DNA from: JBIOHJ01 sp044448905
GTDB lineage: Bacteria > Bacteroidota > Bacteroidia > AKYH767-A > OLB10
Assembly: GCA_044448905.1 (NCBI GenBank)
Contig: JBIOHJ010000003.1
Span: forward strand, 1 to 50,874
Direction: 5' to 3'
DNA length: 50,874 nucleotides
The translations under genes and the position numbers were made by a program. Within the stretch, counting starts at the first letter, position 1, and every line of letters starts with the position of its first letter. The notes beneath the pieces were generated by a model. That model made no database searches. It saw nothing but the letters and a program-made list of their open reading frames with translations, and was not told the DNA's origin. This document shows, piece after piece, positions 34,297 through 42,761 of this stretch.

Positions 34297-34527
34297 TTAC
34301 TCCTTCTTGCGGTGTTTAAAATAGATGTATGCAGCTACGCCTCCCATCAGGTAGGGCACCGACATGAGATAAAGAATGCCCGAGTTCAATCCCCTGCCTA
34401 TTTTATTTTTTCCGGATTTAAGATTTGATTCGGCATTGGCGCGGCACATAGCGCATTGCGCGCTGACATCGGATGTAAGAATAAAAAAGATTGCACTCAA
34501 AGAAATTAACCGCTTCAGGTTTTTCAT
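34297..34527 (-). CDS. Small conserved membrane protein with CxxC
   Basis: A 76-residue protein. The N-terminus is a signal or anchor helix (LISLSAIFFILTSDVSA), then QCAMCRANAESNLKSG containing a CxxC pair, and a C-terminal membrane helix (LYLMSVPYLMGGVAAYIYF) with a basic tail. The start is ATG 34527, and no extension is needed. Its place beside the DUF420 and SCO1 genes suggests a role in cytochrome oxidase assembly, perhaps copper handling by the CxxC. Function is not known. Confidence 0.75.
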   Translation of the reverse strand: MKNLKRLISLSAIFFILTSDVSAQCAMCRANAESNLKSGKNKIGRGLNSGILYLMSVPYLMGGVAAYIYFKHRKKE

Positions 34528-34546
34528 AGAGCAAAGATAAAAAATT

Positions 34547-34594
34547 GCCACTGATTACACAGATTTACGCTGATTAATTAGTGTAATCTGTGGC
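34547..34594. repeat. Intergenic inverted repeat (GATTACACAGATT hairpin)
   Basis: GCCACTGATTACAC at 34547-34560 pairs with GTGTAATCTGTGGC at 34581-34594 (one mismatch), with further partial pairing inside. It shares CACAGATT with the hairpin at 3777. It lies between two genes transcribed in the same direction and adjoins the DUF420 stop (34596), so it could terminate or stabilise that message. Confidence 0.75.
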
Positions 34595-34595
34595 T

Positions 34596-35123
34596 TCAAA
34601 ACTGGTAATAAGGTGAAATCATCAGGTAAACTATGACTCCTGTTACCGCCACGTACAACCAAATAGGAAACGACCAGCGTGTTAGTTTACGATGGCGTTT
34701 TACCTGCATGGTTAATCCCAGGTAGAATGAAATCAGCACCAAAGGCATTACGCAGGCTGCCAGGATAATATGAGATATGAGAATAAAAAGGTAAAACGGT
34801 CTCAAAGGATTGTCTGCAGGAAATTTTGTTTCTACCCCGAACGAGTGCCATGTTACATACGAAATCAGGAAAAGACAGGAGAGAAAAAATGCAGTGATGT
34901 TTAATTTTTTATGAATGTCGATCCGTTTTCTTTTAATGTTATAAAACGAAATGAGAAGAATAATGGCAGTAATTCCGTTGATGATGGAATTAAATGCAGG
35001 GAGATACTTTACAAATTCAGGTATATGTGCAGCTTTCGGTAACTGCGATAGAACTACAATGGTAAGAAATACCAATACCGAAACTAAAATGATAATCCGA
35101 AAGATGTTTTTTTCTGATTTCAA
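34596..35123 (-). CDS. DUF420 membrane protein, cytochrome oxidase assembly
   Basis: A 175-residue membrane protein with five helices. The family pattern is clear: KYLPAFNSIINGITAIILL, DIHKKLNITAFFLSCLFLISYVTWHSFGVETKF and LISHIILAACVMPLVLISF, then the HRKLTRWSFPIWLYVAVTGVIVYLM segment. The DUF420/CtaM family is needed for haem-copper oxidase maturation in Firmicutes. It lies downstream of the SCO1 gene, separated by an AT-rich 200-bp spacer. The match is confident for family, inferred for function. Confidence 0.88.
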   Translation of the reverse strand: MKSEKNIFRIIILVSVLVFLTIVVLSQLPKAAHIPEFVKYLPAFNSIINGITAIILLISFYNIKRKRIDIHKKLNITAFFLSCLFLISYVTWHSFGVETKFPADNPLRPFYLFILISHIILAACVMPLVLISFYLGLTMQVKRHRKLTRWSFPIWLYVAVTGVIVYLMISPYYQF

Positions 35124-35323
35124 TGGTTTAAGTGATATTTCATCATATTTAGGTTAATTATATCTATATTTTAGTAGTATTTATTCAATTTTTGTATATA
35201 TTAAGCAATTTTTTGACAATAATATGTAAATTATCATATATAATACAGTAATTAATCACAAATTTTGATATCTACCCGCAACTTTTAGGTAGTTATCCGG
35301 ATACTTAACTTCTAAAAGAACTT
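35124..35323. other. AT-rich spacer between DUF420 and SCO1 genes
   Basis: A 200-bp region made almost only of A and T between 35150 and 35260, with a small CTACC...GGTAG hairpin near 35273. No gene, repeat array or clear TAnnTTTG box was found. It is the longest spacer within the oxidase block and could hold the DUF420 promoter. Confidence 0.45.
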
Positions 35324-35998
35324 TTATTTTTTCTCTTTATACTCATTCATCAGTACCAGCACTTCATCCATCAGGCGGCTTACTTCCGCGCGATCGGTTC
35401 CGTCATAAAAACCTCTTATTCTTCCGTCTTTATCAATCAAAGCAAACTGCTCGCTGTGGATAAAATCATCGGGACCGCCATCACCTTTCATGGCTGTGGC
35501 AAAATAACTGGTGCGAGCCAAATCATAAATTTGTTTTTTATCTCCGGTAAGGAAAAACCATTTGTCTTTAATGGCATGATGTTTCTGCGCGTAATCAAAG
35601 AGCACCGTTACCGAATCACCTTCGGGATTTACCGTATGAGAAAGAATTACAAAGTCAGAATCGTTTTTAAATTTATCCTGCACCCGTTCCAGTTGGTCCG
35701 ACATTTTCGGACAAATGGTTTTACATGTTGCAAAAAAGAAATCAGCAACATAAATTTTATTTGCAACCAAATCTTTTGAAACAGTTCTTCCATATTGATC
35801 GGTTAAAGAAAAATTTCCTATGGTATGATAAATCGTATCCGGAATTCCGTTTGTTGAAGTGGCAGAAATTTCTTTCGGTCCGAATATCTCAAGATGTTTA
35901 AAATTATTTTTTCCGGTCCGGATGACAAGATAAAAAACCGAAGGAATAATTAAAATGCTTGCAACAACCAGGATTCTTTTAAATCCCTGCACATTCAT
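35324..35998 (-). CDS. SCO1/SenC family copper-delivery protein
   Basis: A 224-residue thioredoxin-fold protein, membrane anchored by an N-terminal helix (about 8-26), that delivers copper to the CuA centre of cytochrome oxidase. The copper ligands are visible: C92 and C96 in FFFATCKTICPKM and H181 in DDFIHSEQF. The core motif GNFSLTDQYGRTVS and FVILSHTVNPEGDSV match SCO proteins. It is 11 bp downstream of the oxidase subunit IV gene on the minus strand, in the expected place. Confidence 0.93.
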   Translation of the reverse strand: MNVQGFKRILVVASILIIPSVFYLVIRTGKNNFKHLEIFGPKEISATSTNGIPDTIYHTIGNFSLTDQYGRTVSKDLVANKIYVADFFFATCKTICPKMSDQLERVQDKFKNDSDFVILSHTVNPEGDSVTVLFDYAQKHHAIKDKWFFLTGDKKQIYDLARTSYFATAMKGDGGPDDFIHSEQFALIDKDGRIRGFYDGTDRAEVSRLMDEVLVLMNEYKEKK

Positions 35999-36009
35999 TG
36001 ATGGGAAAT

Positions 36010-36372
36010 TTATTTAACGAAATGTAAGTAAACGCCTTCTGCCAACGCAATAAAAATCAAATACACTATTAAGAGAAAAGGTAAAAGAATAGTATACTTG
36101 AAAGTAAATTTTTCGTGAAACAGGTGCATAAAAAAACCTACAATATAACCGGCTTTAACAATTGTCAGCGTAACAAACGTCCATTGAAGAATCTCTTTAT
36201 TTATGGGCGCAAACGAAATGGCGACTTCAAAAATAGTGATGACTAATAAAATCCAGAATGTGCGCCAGATAACTTTCTTGGCATTGGGTGTTTCGTGCTC
36301 TTCCACATACTGGTTGTGAATATCACCGGTGTAATATCCTTTTAGCTCGTGATGTTCTTTGTGTTCAGACAT
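36010..36372 (-). CDS. Cytochrome c oxidase subunit IV
   Basis: A 120-residue accessory subunit of a haem-copper oxidase with three transmembrane helices (about 34-52, 60-83 and 92-116). The His-rich N-terminus (SEHKEHHELKGYYTG) and the FVTLTIVKAGYIVGFFMHLFHEKF segment are typical for the CyoD/COX4 prokaryotic family. It follows coxIII by 15 bp and precedes SCO1, in the order usual for Bacteroidota. Confidence 0.9.
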   Translation of the reverse strand: MSEHKEHHELKGYYTGDIHNQYVEEHETPNAKKVIWRTFWILLVITIFEVAISFAPINKEILQWTFVTLTIVKAGYIVGFFMHLFHEKFTFKYTILLPFLLIVYLIFIALAEGVYLHFVK

Positions 36373-36387
36373 GAGGATTAATTTTTT

Positions 36388-37206
36388 TTAAACAAGATAA
36401 AAGAAAGTGAATACAAATACCCACACCAAATCCACGAAGTGCCAGTACAAGCCGGCTTTTTCCACCTGTTCATAATGCCCCCTTCGAATATAGGTTCCAT
36501 TTAAGACAAGCAGCAGGATTATAATATTAATGACAACTCCTGAGAATACATGGAAGCCGTGAAAGCCGGTTATGAAGAAAAAGAAATTGGAAAACAACGG
36601 AGTATTGCCATATTCGTTTTCAACAAGATTGGCTCCAATGATATTTTTCTTGGCGGTTGCAATTAATTGCTGCGCCTCTGCACCTTCGTAAATGGTTTTT
36701 TCTTTATTCTGCCAGATAAATATTTTTCCCGGTTCTAAATCATCGGTTCGCGCAAAACGGCCATCGGCAAGAATGTATGCTCCTTTTTCAGATCCGTGAA
36801 TAAAATGATACCATTCCCATGCCTGGGAACCAACGAATATCGCACCGCCCAAAATAGTCAGGGCAAGCCATACAATAACTCCCTTGTTGCTTCTGCGATG
36901 GCCGGCTTCAACTGCAAGCACCATTGTTACCGAACTCATGATGAGGTCAAATGTCATGAAACCTACATAAGCCAACGGCACGTGCCCGTGAATAAATGGG
37001 AAGTGCGTAAATACATCGCCAGGCGCAGGCCATATATCGGTAAAACGATGGCGCAATGTGCCGTAAGCCACCAGCAGTGTTGAAAATGTAAATGCATCGG
37101 AAATTAAAAAAAACCACATGAACATCTTACCCCAACTCACATTGAAAGGCGAAATTCCGCCTCCCCATGTTTTACTCGGCTTTTTGTATACGGCTGTTGC
37201 TGACAT
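36388..37206 (-). CDS. Cytochrome c oxidase subunit III (longer copy)
   Basis: A 272-residue, seven-helix membrane protein. Identifying segments: FLISDAFTFSTLLVAYG, FIHGHVPLAYVGFMTFDLIMSSVTMVLAVEA, QAWEWYHFIHG, FFFFITGFHGFHVFSGVVINI and YWHFVDLVWVFVFTFFYLV. A soluble insertion of about 65 residues lies between helices 4 and 5 (ILADGRFARTDDLEPGKIF and on), longer than usual. Two subunit III genes in tandem, this one and the next, are characteristic of Bacteroidota oxidase operons. Confidence 0.92.
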   Translation of the reverse strand: MSATAVYKKPSKTWGGGISPFNVSWGKMFMWFFLISDAFTFSTLLVAYGTLRHRFTDIWPAPGDVFTHFPFIHGHVPLAYVGFMTFDLIMSSVTMVLAVEAGHRRSNKGVIVWLALTILGGAIFVGSQAWEWYHFIHGSEKGAYILADGRFARTDDLEPGKIFIWQNKEKTIYEGAEAQQLIATAKKNIIGANLVENEYGNTPLFSNFFFFITGFHGFHVFSGVVINIIILLLVLNGTYIRRGHYEQVEKAGLYWHFVDLVWVFVFTFFYLV

Positions 37207-37305
37207 AAATTAAAATAGTGAGTTTAGATTCGGTTTAATAAAAAGCGCTGCAAATATTTAATTTTTTTTCTGATTACGCAATTTAAGTGCAAATAAATAT
37301 TTTGT

Positions 37306-37884
37306 TTAACGGATTACAAGTAAGAATATAAACAAATATACCCATAGAATATCAAGGAAATGCCAATAGATAGAACATAGCTGAACCTGCAGGCTATTTT
37401 CGGAATTATACCTGTTCATTAGCGATTTGGTAATAACCACAAGCAGGTAAATAATTCCTCCAGCCAAGTGAGCAAGGTGAAGCCCGGTTAATACATACAG
37501 GAACGAGCCGGAGGGATTTCCCACAAAAAATATTTTCTCCTCAACAAGTTTCGACCAACCAAGGAACTGAGAAAAGGAAAAAGCCAGACCCAGCCCTAGT
37601 GTAATGATAAGTCCCGTCAGGAGGTTTTTTGTTTGATTTTTCCTTATAGAATATAGCGCCCATTGCATTGAACCGCTGCTTACCAAAAGAAATGCAGTAG
37701 ACAAATAAAATACCTTGGGTAATTCAAAATGCACCCAGTTTCCTTCGGCTTGCCTCACAATGTAGGCGCTGGTAAGCCCCGCAAAAAGCATTATGATGGA
37801 TGCAAGAATAATCCATAAGAAAAGTTTTGAAGTAGGAATACCAGTATAAGTAGGATCTTTCTGTTCTATCGCCACAGCAGTCAT
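37306..37884 (-). CDS. Cytochrome c oxidase subunit III (shorter copy)
   Basis: A 192-residue paralogue with five transmembrane helices: LFLWIILASIIMLFAGLTSAYIV, FLLVSSGSMQWALYSI, LLTGLIITLGLGLAFSFSQF, LTGLHLAHLAGGIIYLLVVI and YWHFLDILWVYLFIFLL. It lies 6 bp downstream of ctaB and 99 bp upstream of the longer coxIII, all on the minus strand. The catalytic subunits I and II are not in the window. Confidence 0.9.
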   Translation of the reverse strand: MTAVAIEQKDPTYTGIPTSKLFLWIILASIIMLFAGLTSAYIVRQAEGNWVHFELPKVFYLSTAFLLVSSGSMQWALYSIRKNQTKNLLTGLIITLGLGLAFSFSQFLGWSKLVEEKIFFVGNPSGSFLYVLTGLHLAHLAGGIIYLLVVITKSLMNRYNSENSLQVQLCSIYWHFLDILWVYLFIFLLVIR

Positions 37885-37890
37885 CGTATT

Positions 37891-38805
37891 TTAAATTTTA
37901 TCTAACACAAGAGCAGCCATAACAATAGGAAGATAAATGATGGAAGCAAACATTACCTGCTTTGCTGCTTTATCCGAACAGGATTTGTAAAGCTTCAATG
38001 AATAGTATGTAAAAAATAATCCGGCAATGGTAAGAATTATTGCCGAAGTCGGTCCTGAAATATGAAATATGTATGGCATCAATCCAACAGGAATGAGGCT
38101 TACCGTGTACACTACAACCTGGAAAGCGGTTGCTTTATCTTTTCCGCCATTTGAAGGAAGCATTTTAAAGCCGGCTTTTTTATATTCATCATCAAGCCTC
38201 CAGGCGATTGCCCAAAAATGCGGAAACTGCCAGAAGAACTGTAATGTGAACAAAATAAAAGCTTCAAAGCTCAGATATCCTGTTGCAGCCACCCACCCAA
38301 TCATTGGAGGCATTGCTCCCGGTATTGCACCAACAAAAACCGAAAATGGGCTGGTGCGTTTCATAGGGGTGTAAGCAAAAGCATACAGAAACAAGGCTAA
38401 CATCCCAAGAATCCCGCAGGTAATATTTAAGTAATTGCTTAACAGGAAAATTCCGGTTATTCCAAAAAGGATGCTCACAACTATTGCCTCATTAACACTC
38501 ATTCTTCCATCTGGTAACGGGCGGCTCATGGTACGTTTCATCAGCTTATCAAAATCCTTTTCAAAAATTTCATTTAAGCCATTGGCGGAACCTGTTACAA
38601 GAAATCCTCCCAGGCTTAACAAAATGAACTTGTTCCAGTTAATGCTTCCTTCTGAACCGAGCAGGAACGCAAATGAGGCCGAAAAAACCACAAACAGCAA
38701 TAACTTGAACTTTATTAAAAGCCCGTAGTCATAAATTTTTACAATAAGGCGATTGTGTGATGCCAGTAAAATGGTCTTTTCCAAGGTTGGGGAATAAGGG
38801 TGCAA
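37891..38805 (-). CDS. ctaB: Haem O synthase (protohaem IX farnesyltransferase)
   Basis: A polytopic UbiA-type prenyltransferase that farnesylates haem b to haem o for the oxidase. The 304 residues show the prenyl-diphosphate binding motif NGLNEIFEKDFDKLMKRT followed by RPLPDGRMS, then YTPMKRTSPFSVFVGAIPGAMPPMIGW and the FWQFPHFWAIAW second motif. About nine membrane helices are evident. The N-terminus is somewhat longer than typical (MHPYSPTLEKTILLA), and no later ATG precedes the first helix. It follows trpS by 44 bp. Confidence 0.93.
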   Translation of the reverse strand: MHPYSPTLEKTILLASHNRLIVKIYDYGLLIKFKLLLFVVFSASFAFLLGSEGSINWNKFILLSLGGFLVTGSANGLNEIFEKDFDKLMKRTMSRPLPDGRMSVNEAIVVSILFGITGIFLLSNYLNITCGILGMLALFLYAFAYTPMKRTSPFSVFVGAIPGAMPPMIGWVAATGYLSFEAFILFTLQFFWQFPHFWAIAWRLDDEYKKAGFKMLPSNGGKDKATAFQVVVYTVSLIPVGLMPYIFHISGPTSAIILTIAGLFFTYYSLKLYKSCSDKAAKQVMFASIIYLPIVMAALVLDKI

Positions 38806-38849
38806 ATCTATTTAAAAAAGTGCATTCCCGAACTTCATGCTGATTACTG

Positions 38850-39845
38850 TCAGCCAAACGAAAATCCGATGATTTCTCTTACCTCCTTCATCGTTTTATC
38901 AGCACTGGTTGTGGCTTTTTCTTTTCCCATCTTAATAACCTTTTTTAAAAGCACATCATCGCTTTCAGTTTCTTTTATTTTTTCTGTGAAAGGCGAAATA
39001 AATTTTATCATGTCTTCAGCCAGTTGTTTTTTCATATCACCATAACGGATGGTACAGTTGTTATACTGGTCCTCAAAATTTTTTAACGTATCGTTAGAAG
39101 AAACCACTTTCATTAATGTAAAAATATTTTCGATGGCTTCTGGTTTTGGCTGGTTCATTTGGGTGGGTCCGGCATCGGTAACCGCACGCATTACTTTTTT
39201 TCTAATCACATCAACAGAGTCGTTTAAAAAAACAGCATTGCCTTCGCCTTCCGATTTTCCCATTTTGCCCGATCCATCCAATCCCGGAATTTTTACCAAT
39301 TGCTCACCGAAATTATAAGCAACGGGTGCTGGAAAAAAATCTGTTTTGTATAAACGGTTAAAACGATTACCTAATGTGCGTGTCATTTCCAAATGCTGTT
39401 CCTGGTCTTTGCCAACAGGAACTTTAGCAGCTTTATGAATTAAAATATCGGCTGCCATTAAAACCGGGTAGGTTAGCAAACCGGCATTAATATTATCGGG
39501 CTGGCTGCGTATTTTTTCTTTAAACGTGGTGGCGCGCTCCAATTCACCTGTATAAGCATTCATGTTCAGCAGCAAATACAATTCGGCTGTTTGCGGTAAA
39601 TCGCTTTGTATATAGAGAGTGCATTTTTCGGGATTCAGGCCGCAGGCAAGGTATTCAGCTAAAACAATGCGAACACTCTGTTTTAAATTTTCGGGAGTAG
39701 GATGGGTGGTGAGCGAATGATAGTCCGCAATAAAAAAAAAGCAGTTGTCAGCCTGCTGCATTTTTAAAAAATTTTTTACAGCACCAAAATAATTTCCAAG
39801 GTGAAGTCTCCCGGTAGGGCGTATGCCGCTTACTGCTGTTTCCAT
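38850..39845 (-). CDS. trpS: Tryptophanyl-tRNA synthetase
   Basis: Class I synthetase charging tRNA-Trp. The 331 residues have the HIGH-like motif HLGN (15-18) in GIRPTGRLHLGNYFG, the tryptophan-pocket region YPVLMAADILIHKAAKVPVGKDQEQHLE, and KMSKS as KMGKS (194-198) in GLDGSGKMGKSEG. It heads a minus-strand run into ctaB and the oxidase genes, although its link to them is probably chance. The ATG is only 4 bp downstream of an exact TATATTTGC box. Confidence 0.97.
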   Translation of the reverse strand: METAVSGIRPTGRLHLGNYFGAVKNFLKMQQADNCFFFIADYHSLTTHPTPENLKQSVRIVLAEYLACGLNPEKCTLYIQSDLPQTAELYLLLNMNAYTGELERATTFKEKIRSQPDNINAGLLTYPVLMAADILIHKAAKVPVGKDQEQHLEMTRTLGNRFNRLYKTDFFPAPVAYNFGEQLVKIPGLDGSGKMGKSEGEGNAVFLNDSVDVIRKKVMRAVTDAGPTQMNQPKPEAIENIFTLMKVVSSNDTLKNFEDQYNNCTIRYGDMKKQLAEDMIKFISPFTEKIKETESDDVLLKKVIKMGKEKATTSADKTMKEVREIIGFSFG

Positions 39846-39849
39846 TTCG

Positions 39850-39857
39850 CAAATATA
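39850..39857 (-). promoter_or_regulatory. Putative -7 box of trpS (TATATTTG)
   Basis: Exact TAnnTTTG on the minus strand followed by C, ending 4 bp before the trpS ATG. A transcript starting at the usual distance would begin at or inside the start codon. No spaced TTG was found. Confidence 0.35.
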
Positions 39858-39867
39858 CTATTCAGCA

Positions 39868-39918
39868 ATCAGTAAACAGTTCGGAGTAACTACTACATAC
39901 TCTGAACTGTTTACTGAT
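39868..39918. repeat. Inverted repeat built from 7-nt CAGT units, between divergent genes
   Basis: Arms at 39868-39888 and 39898-39918 (21 bp, one mismatch) around a 9-nt loop. The left arm reads CAGCAAT, CAGTAAA, CAGTTCG, GAGTAAC in 7-nt register from 39863. It sits between the promoters of trpS and plsC, so it is not a simple terminator. Confidence 0.75.
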
Positions 39919-39921
39919 TAC

Positions 39922-39929
39922 TAACTTCG
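39922..39929 (+). promoter_or_regulatory. Putative -7 box of plsC (TAACTTCG)
   Basis: TAnnTTCG followed by C, 7 bp upstream of the plsC ATG. The spacing again implies a very short or absent leader. Confidence 0.3.
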
Positions 39930-39936
39930 CACCGAA

Positions 39937-40689
39937 ATGAAATATTTTATTCTCTCGCTTCAGCTTTTATGGCGCTTTTGGTTTTTTCTTCATGGTGCAT
40001 TAGTAATTATAATTTTTTACCCGGTTTACTTTGTACTGCTGCAGCGCAAAGAATGGTTTCCGCAGGTTTTTAAATTGTATAAGATTTGCGCCCGCCTTAT
40101 GTTATTTAACGCAGGTATTTTTCCAAAAGTGATCAGGAAGTATGTGCCCGAAAAAAACAAGCCGTATGTGATTTGCCCTAACCACGCTTCATACCTCGAT
40201 ATTGTAACTACCTATGTTGCCGTGTCCGATTATTTTCATTTTATGGGAAAAGCCGAATTGAAAAACATCCCGCTGTTCGGGCATTTTTTTAAAGAAATGA
40301 ATATCCCAGTTGACCGCAACAGCATACGCGATTCGCACCGCGCCTATAAGCGTGCCTGCGATGACATTGATAAAGGAATAAGCGTGACTATTTTCCCAGA
40401 AGCCACCATTCCTGAAACCGCGCCCAAGCTGAAATCATTTAAAAACGGAGCTTTTAAGTTGGCTATCGAAAAACAGGTTCCCATCCTCCCGGTTATTTAT
40501 TTGGATAATCATAAAATTATGCCCGATGGCATTTTAAGGAGAATGACGGCAGGGTATCCCGGCATTACCCGCATGGTTATTCATCATCCCATTGAAACAA
40601 AAGGGATGAAAGAAGCTGATTTGCCCGTGCTGAAGAACAAAGTTTTAATGGTGCTTGAGGAAGAGCTGTATCAATCCAGCTTAAAATAA
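39937..40689 (+). CDS. plsC: 1-acyl-sn-glycerol-3-phosphate acyltransferase
   Basis: Makes phosphatidic acid in phospholipid synthesis at the inner membrane. The 250 residues show an N-terminal membrane helix (about 10-34), the catalytic HX4D motif in PNHASYLD (H83, D88), the GKAELKNIPLFG segment, VDR and the substrate-binding FPEATIPE (FPEA 153-156). PVIYLDNHKIMP follows. Length and motif spacing are standard. It stands alone, divergent from trpS. Confidence 0.94.
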   Translation: MKYFILSLQLLWRFWFFLHGALVIIIFYPVYFVLLQRKEWFPQVFKLYKICARLMLFNAGIFPKVIRKYVPEKNKPYVICPNHASYLDIVTTYVAVSDYFHFMGKAELKNIPLFGHFFKEMNIPVDRNSIRDSHRAYKRACDDIDKGISVTIFPEATIPETAPKLKSFKNGAFKLAIEKQVPILPVIYLDNHKIMPDGILRRMTAGYPGITRMVIHHPIETKGMKEADLPVLKNKVLMVLEEELYQSSLK

Positions 40690-40820
40690 TGTACAATTCT
40701 CCAAAAGAATTTCTTTTTGGATTAATCGTATAGATTCTTTCTGTATTTTAATAATCAGCGTAAGCTTTATGCTTAACCGTTGTTTTGTGTACCTTAGTGC
40801 CATCTTAAACCAACTAAATA

Positions 40821-42050
40821 ATGAAAAAAAATTACTTACTGTTTACTGCGTTTTTATTTTTTGTTTCGCAAAATATATTTGCGCAGATTGATACATCGGG
40901 AGGAAGATATTACCAGGAGCTTTTTACCAATGTTACCGTTACTTCAAATATCGCTTATGGAAGCAATGTAAAATACAACGGGCAAACACAAACCCTGCTG
41001 ATGGATATTTATGAGCCGACAGGCGATACGGTACAATTGCGCCCGTTAATTGTACTGGCTCATGGTGGGAGTTTTATAGGAGGCACCAAAACAGATGGCG
41101 ATGTAACCACCCTGTGTACCCGCTTTGCTAAAATGGGCTATGTAACCGCTTCGATTGAATACCGCATCGGGATGTTTCCAATTGATTCGGTAAACGCAAT
41201 TAAAGCAGTGCTGCGCGCCACACAGGATATGAAAGCGGCCGTACGTTGGTTCAGGCAGGATGCTGCGGGTGCAAACACGTATGGCATACATACCAATTAT
41301 ATTTTTATTGGCGGAAGCTCGGCAGGCGCGTTTATGGCATTGCACCATGCTTACATGGATAAAGTTTCGGAATTTCCGCTTGGCGCAACTACATTAAGTT
41401 CGATGGGAGGACTGGAGGGAACCAGCGGCAACCCGGGCTGGTCAACAAGTGCACTGGCAGTTATAAATTTATGCGGAGCACTTGGCGATTCATCTTATCT
41501 GGAAGCGGGCGATATTCCGTTGGTGAGCATGCACGGAACCAATGACGGAATAGTTCCTTATGGTTCAGCAATTATTACAATTGTTATTTTCCAGATTATG
41601 GAAGTGGATGGCAGCGCTTCAATAAAAGCAAGAGCTGATAATTTAGGAATTCTAAACCCATTTTATACCTTTATCGGTGCTGACCATGTTCCGTATGCAG
41701 GTGGCGGTGCTGTACCGGCTGCTTACATGGATACTACAGTTTGGTTTATACGCGATTTCCTGCGCCCTTTTCTCGGCATACCTGCGCCAACGACAGTTGA
41801 TGATAATAATTTGGACAATGCGTTTGGGGTTTTCCCAAACCCATCAGAAGGAGTGTTTCATATTGTAATTGAAAATTTTAAAATAAATTTAACCGGACTG
41901 ATTACAGATTTATCAGGAAGAACTATTGACAGGTTTACAATAGGTCAAGCAAATTACTCTTATTCAAGCTCTCTTGCAAAAGGAATTTATCTTCTGAAAA
42001 TATCGGGGGAAAATAATTACAGCGTAGTAAAGAAAATTGTTGTTGAATAA
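40821..42050 (+). CDS. Secreted alpha/beta-hydrolase esterase with T9SS sorting domain
   Basis: A 409-residue exported carboxylesterase-type enzyme. The signal peptide (MKKNYLLFTAFLFFVSQNIFA, then Q) is followed by an alpha/beta-hydrolase domain with oxyanion HGG (81-83), nucleophile S167 in GSSAG, an Asp candidate in GTNDGIVPYGS and a His candidate in GADHVPYAGGG. A type A sorting domain ends it (VFPNPSEGVFHIVI, LITDLSGRTIDRF, KGIYLLKISG, KKIVVE). It is probably surface-attached or secreted. The substrate, perhaps a carbohydrate ester or lipid, cannot be told. Confidence 0.92.
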   Translation: MKKNYLLFTAFLFFVSQNIFAQIDTSGGRYYQELFTNVTVTSNIAYGSNVKYNGQTQTLLMDIYEPTGDTVQLRPLIVLAHGGSFIGGTKTDGDVTTLCTRFAKMGYVTASIEYRIGMFPIDSVNAIKAVLRATQDMKAAVRWFRQDAAGANTYGIHTNYIFIGGSSAGAFMALHHAYMDKVSEFPLGATTLSSMGGLEGTSGNPGWSTSALAVINLCGALGDSSYLEAGDIPLVSMHGTNDGIVPYGSAIITIVIFQIMEVDGSASIKARADNLGILNPFYTFIGADHVPYAGGGAVPAAYMDTTVWFIRDFLRPFLGIPAPTTVDDNNLDNAFGVFPNPSEGVFHIVIENFKINLTGLITDLSGRTIDRFTIGQANYSYSSSLAKGIYLLKISGENNYSVVKKIVVE

Positions 42051-42060
42051 TGTTTCACTA

Positions 42061-42732
42061 TTACTCGCGGGTAAATTCAAAGCATAAGTAACAAATATTT
42101 TTTCCTTCCTTGCGGAATATTTTTTCGTATGTGGTTTGAATGGAGAGGTCATTATTAAACCCTTCGGTCTGATAAAGATCATGTGAGCAGAAAAGGAATT
42201 TTCCTTTTTGATTTTTCAAAACTTCAATTGTGTAATCAAAAAGCCTGAGGCTGTCGGTTTTTAAATGTATTAACCCTTTTGATGTAAGCATGTGTTTATA
42301 CTTTTCAAGAAAATGAGGGGACGTTAACCTTCGGTTTTCTCTGCTGATTTGCGGTTGGGGATCGGGGAAGGTGAACCAGATTTCAGAAATCTCATTTGCA
42401 CCAAAAAATTTTTCAATCAGTTCGATGCGGGTACGAAGGAATGCAACATTCTTGCTGTTATTTTCGGCTGATGTTTTGGCACCGCGCCACATACGAGCCC
42501 CTTTAATATCAACTCCAATAAAATTTTTTTCAGTGTACCGTTGCGCAAGCCCGACTGTATATTCACCTTTCCCGCATCCTAATTCCAAAACTACCGGGTT
42601 GTTGTTTTTAAAAATAGTTGCATTCCAGTTCCCTTTTAGTTCACTGTCTGGCGAATGAAAATCAATCACAGGTTGAAATACATTCGAAAATGTTTCCATC
42701 TCAGCCCATCGTTTAAGTTTATTTTTACCCAT
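42061..42732 (-). CDS. trmB: tRNA (guanine-N7)-methyltransferase
   Basis: SAM-dependent enzyme making m7G46 in tRNA. The 223 residues have motif I VLELGCGKGEYTVGLA (about 48-63), FIGVDIKGARMWRGA, FLRTRIELIEKFF, IWFTFPDPQP and the RRLTSPHFLEKYKHML helix. Length and motifs match TrmB. It converges with the esterase gene with a 10-bp gap. Confidence 0.94.
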   Translation of the reverse strand: MGKNKLKRWAEMETFSNVFQPVIDFHSPDSELKGNWNATIFKNNNPVVLELGCGKGEYTVGLAQRYTEKNFIGVDIKGARMWRGAKTSAENNSKNVAFLRTRIELIEKFFGANEISEIWFTFPDPQPQISRENRRLTSPHFLEKYKHMLTSKGLIHLKTDSLRLFDYTIEVLKNQKGKFLFCSHDLYQTEGFNNDLSIQTTYEKIFRKEGKNICYLCFEFTRE

Positions 42733-42761
42733 GATAATTATGAACGGACAAAAGTATTATA

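Noticed and set aside
39868..39918. Hairpin as a transcription terminator
   Set aside because: It lies between divergent promoters, upstream of both genes, with no gene ending there.
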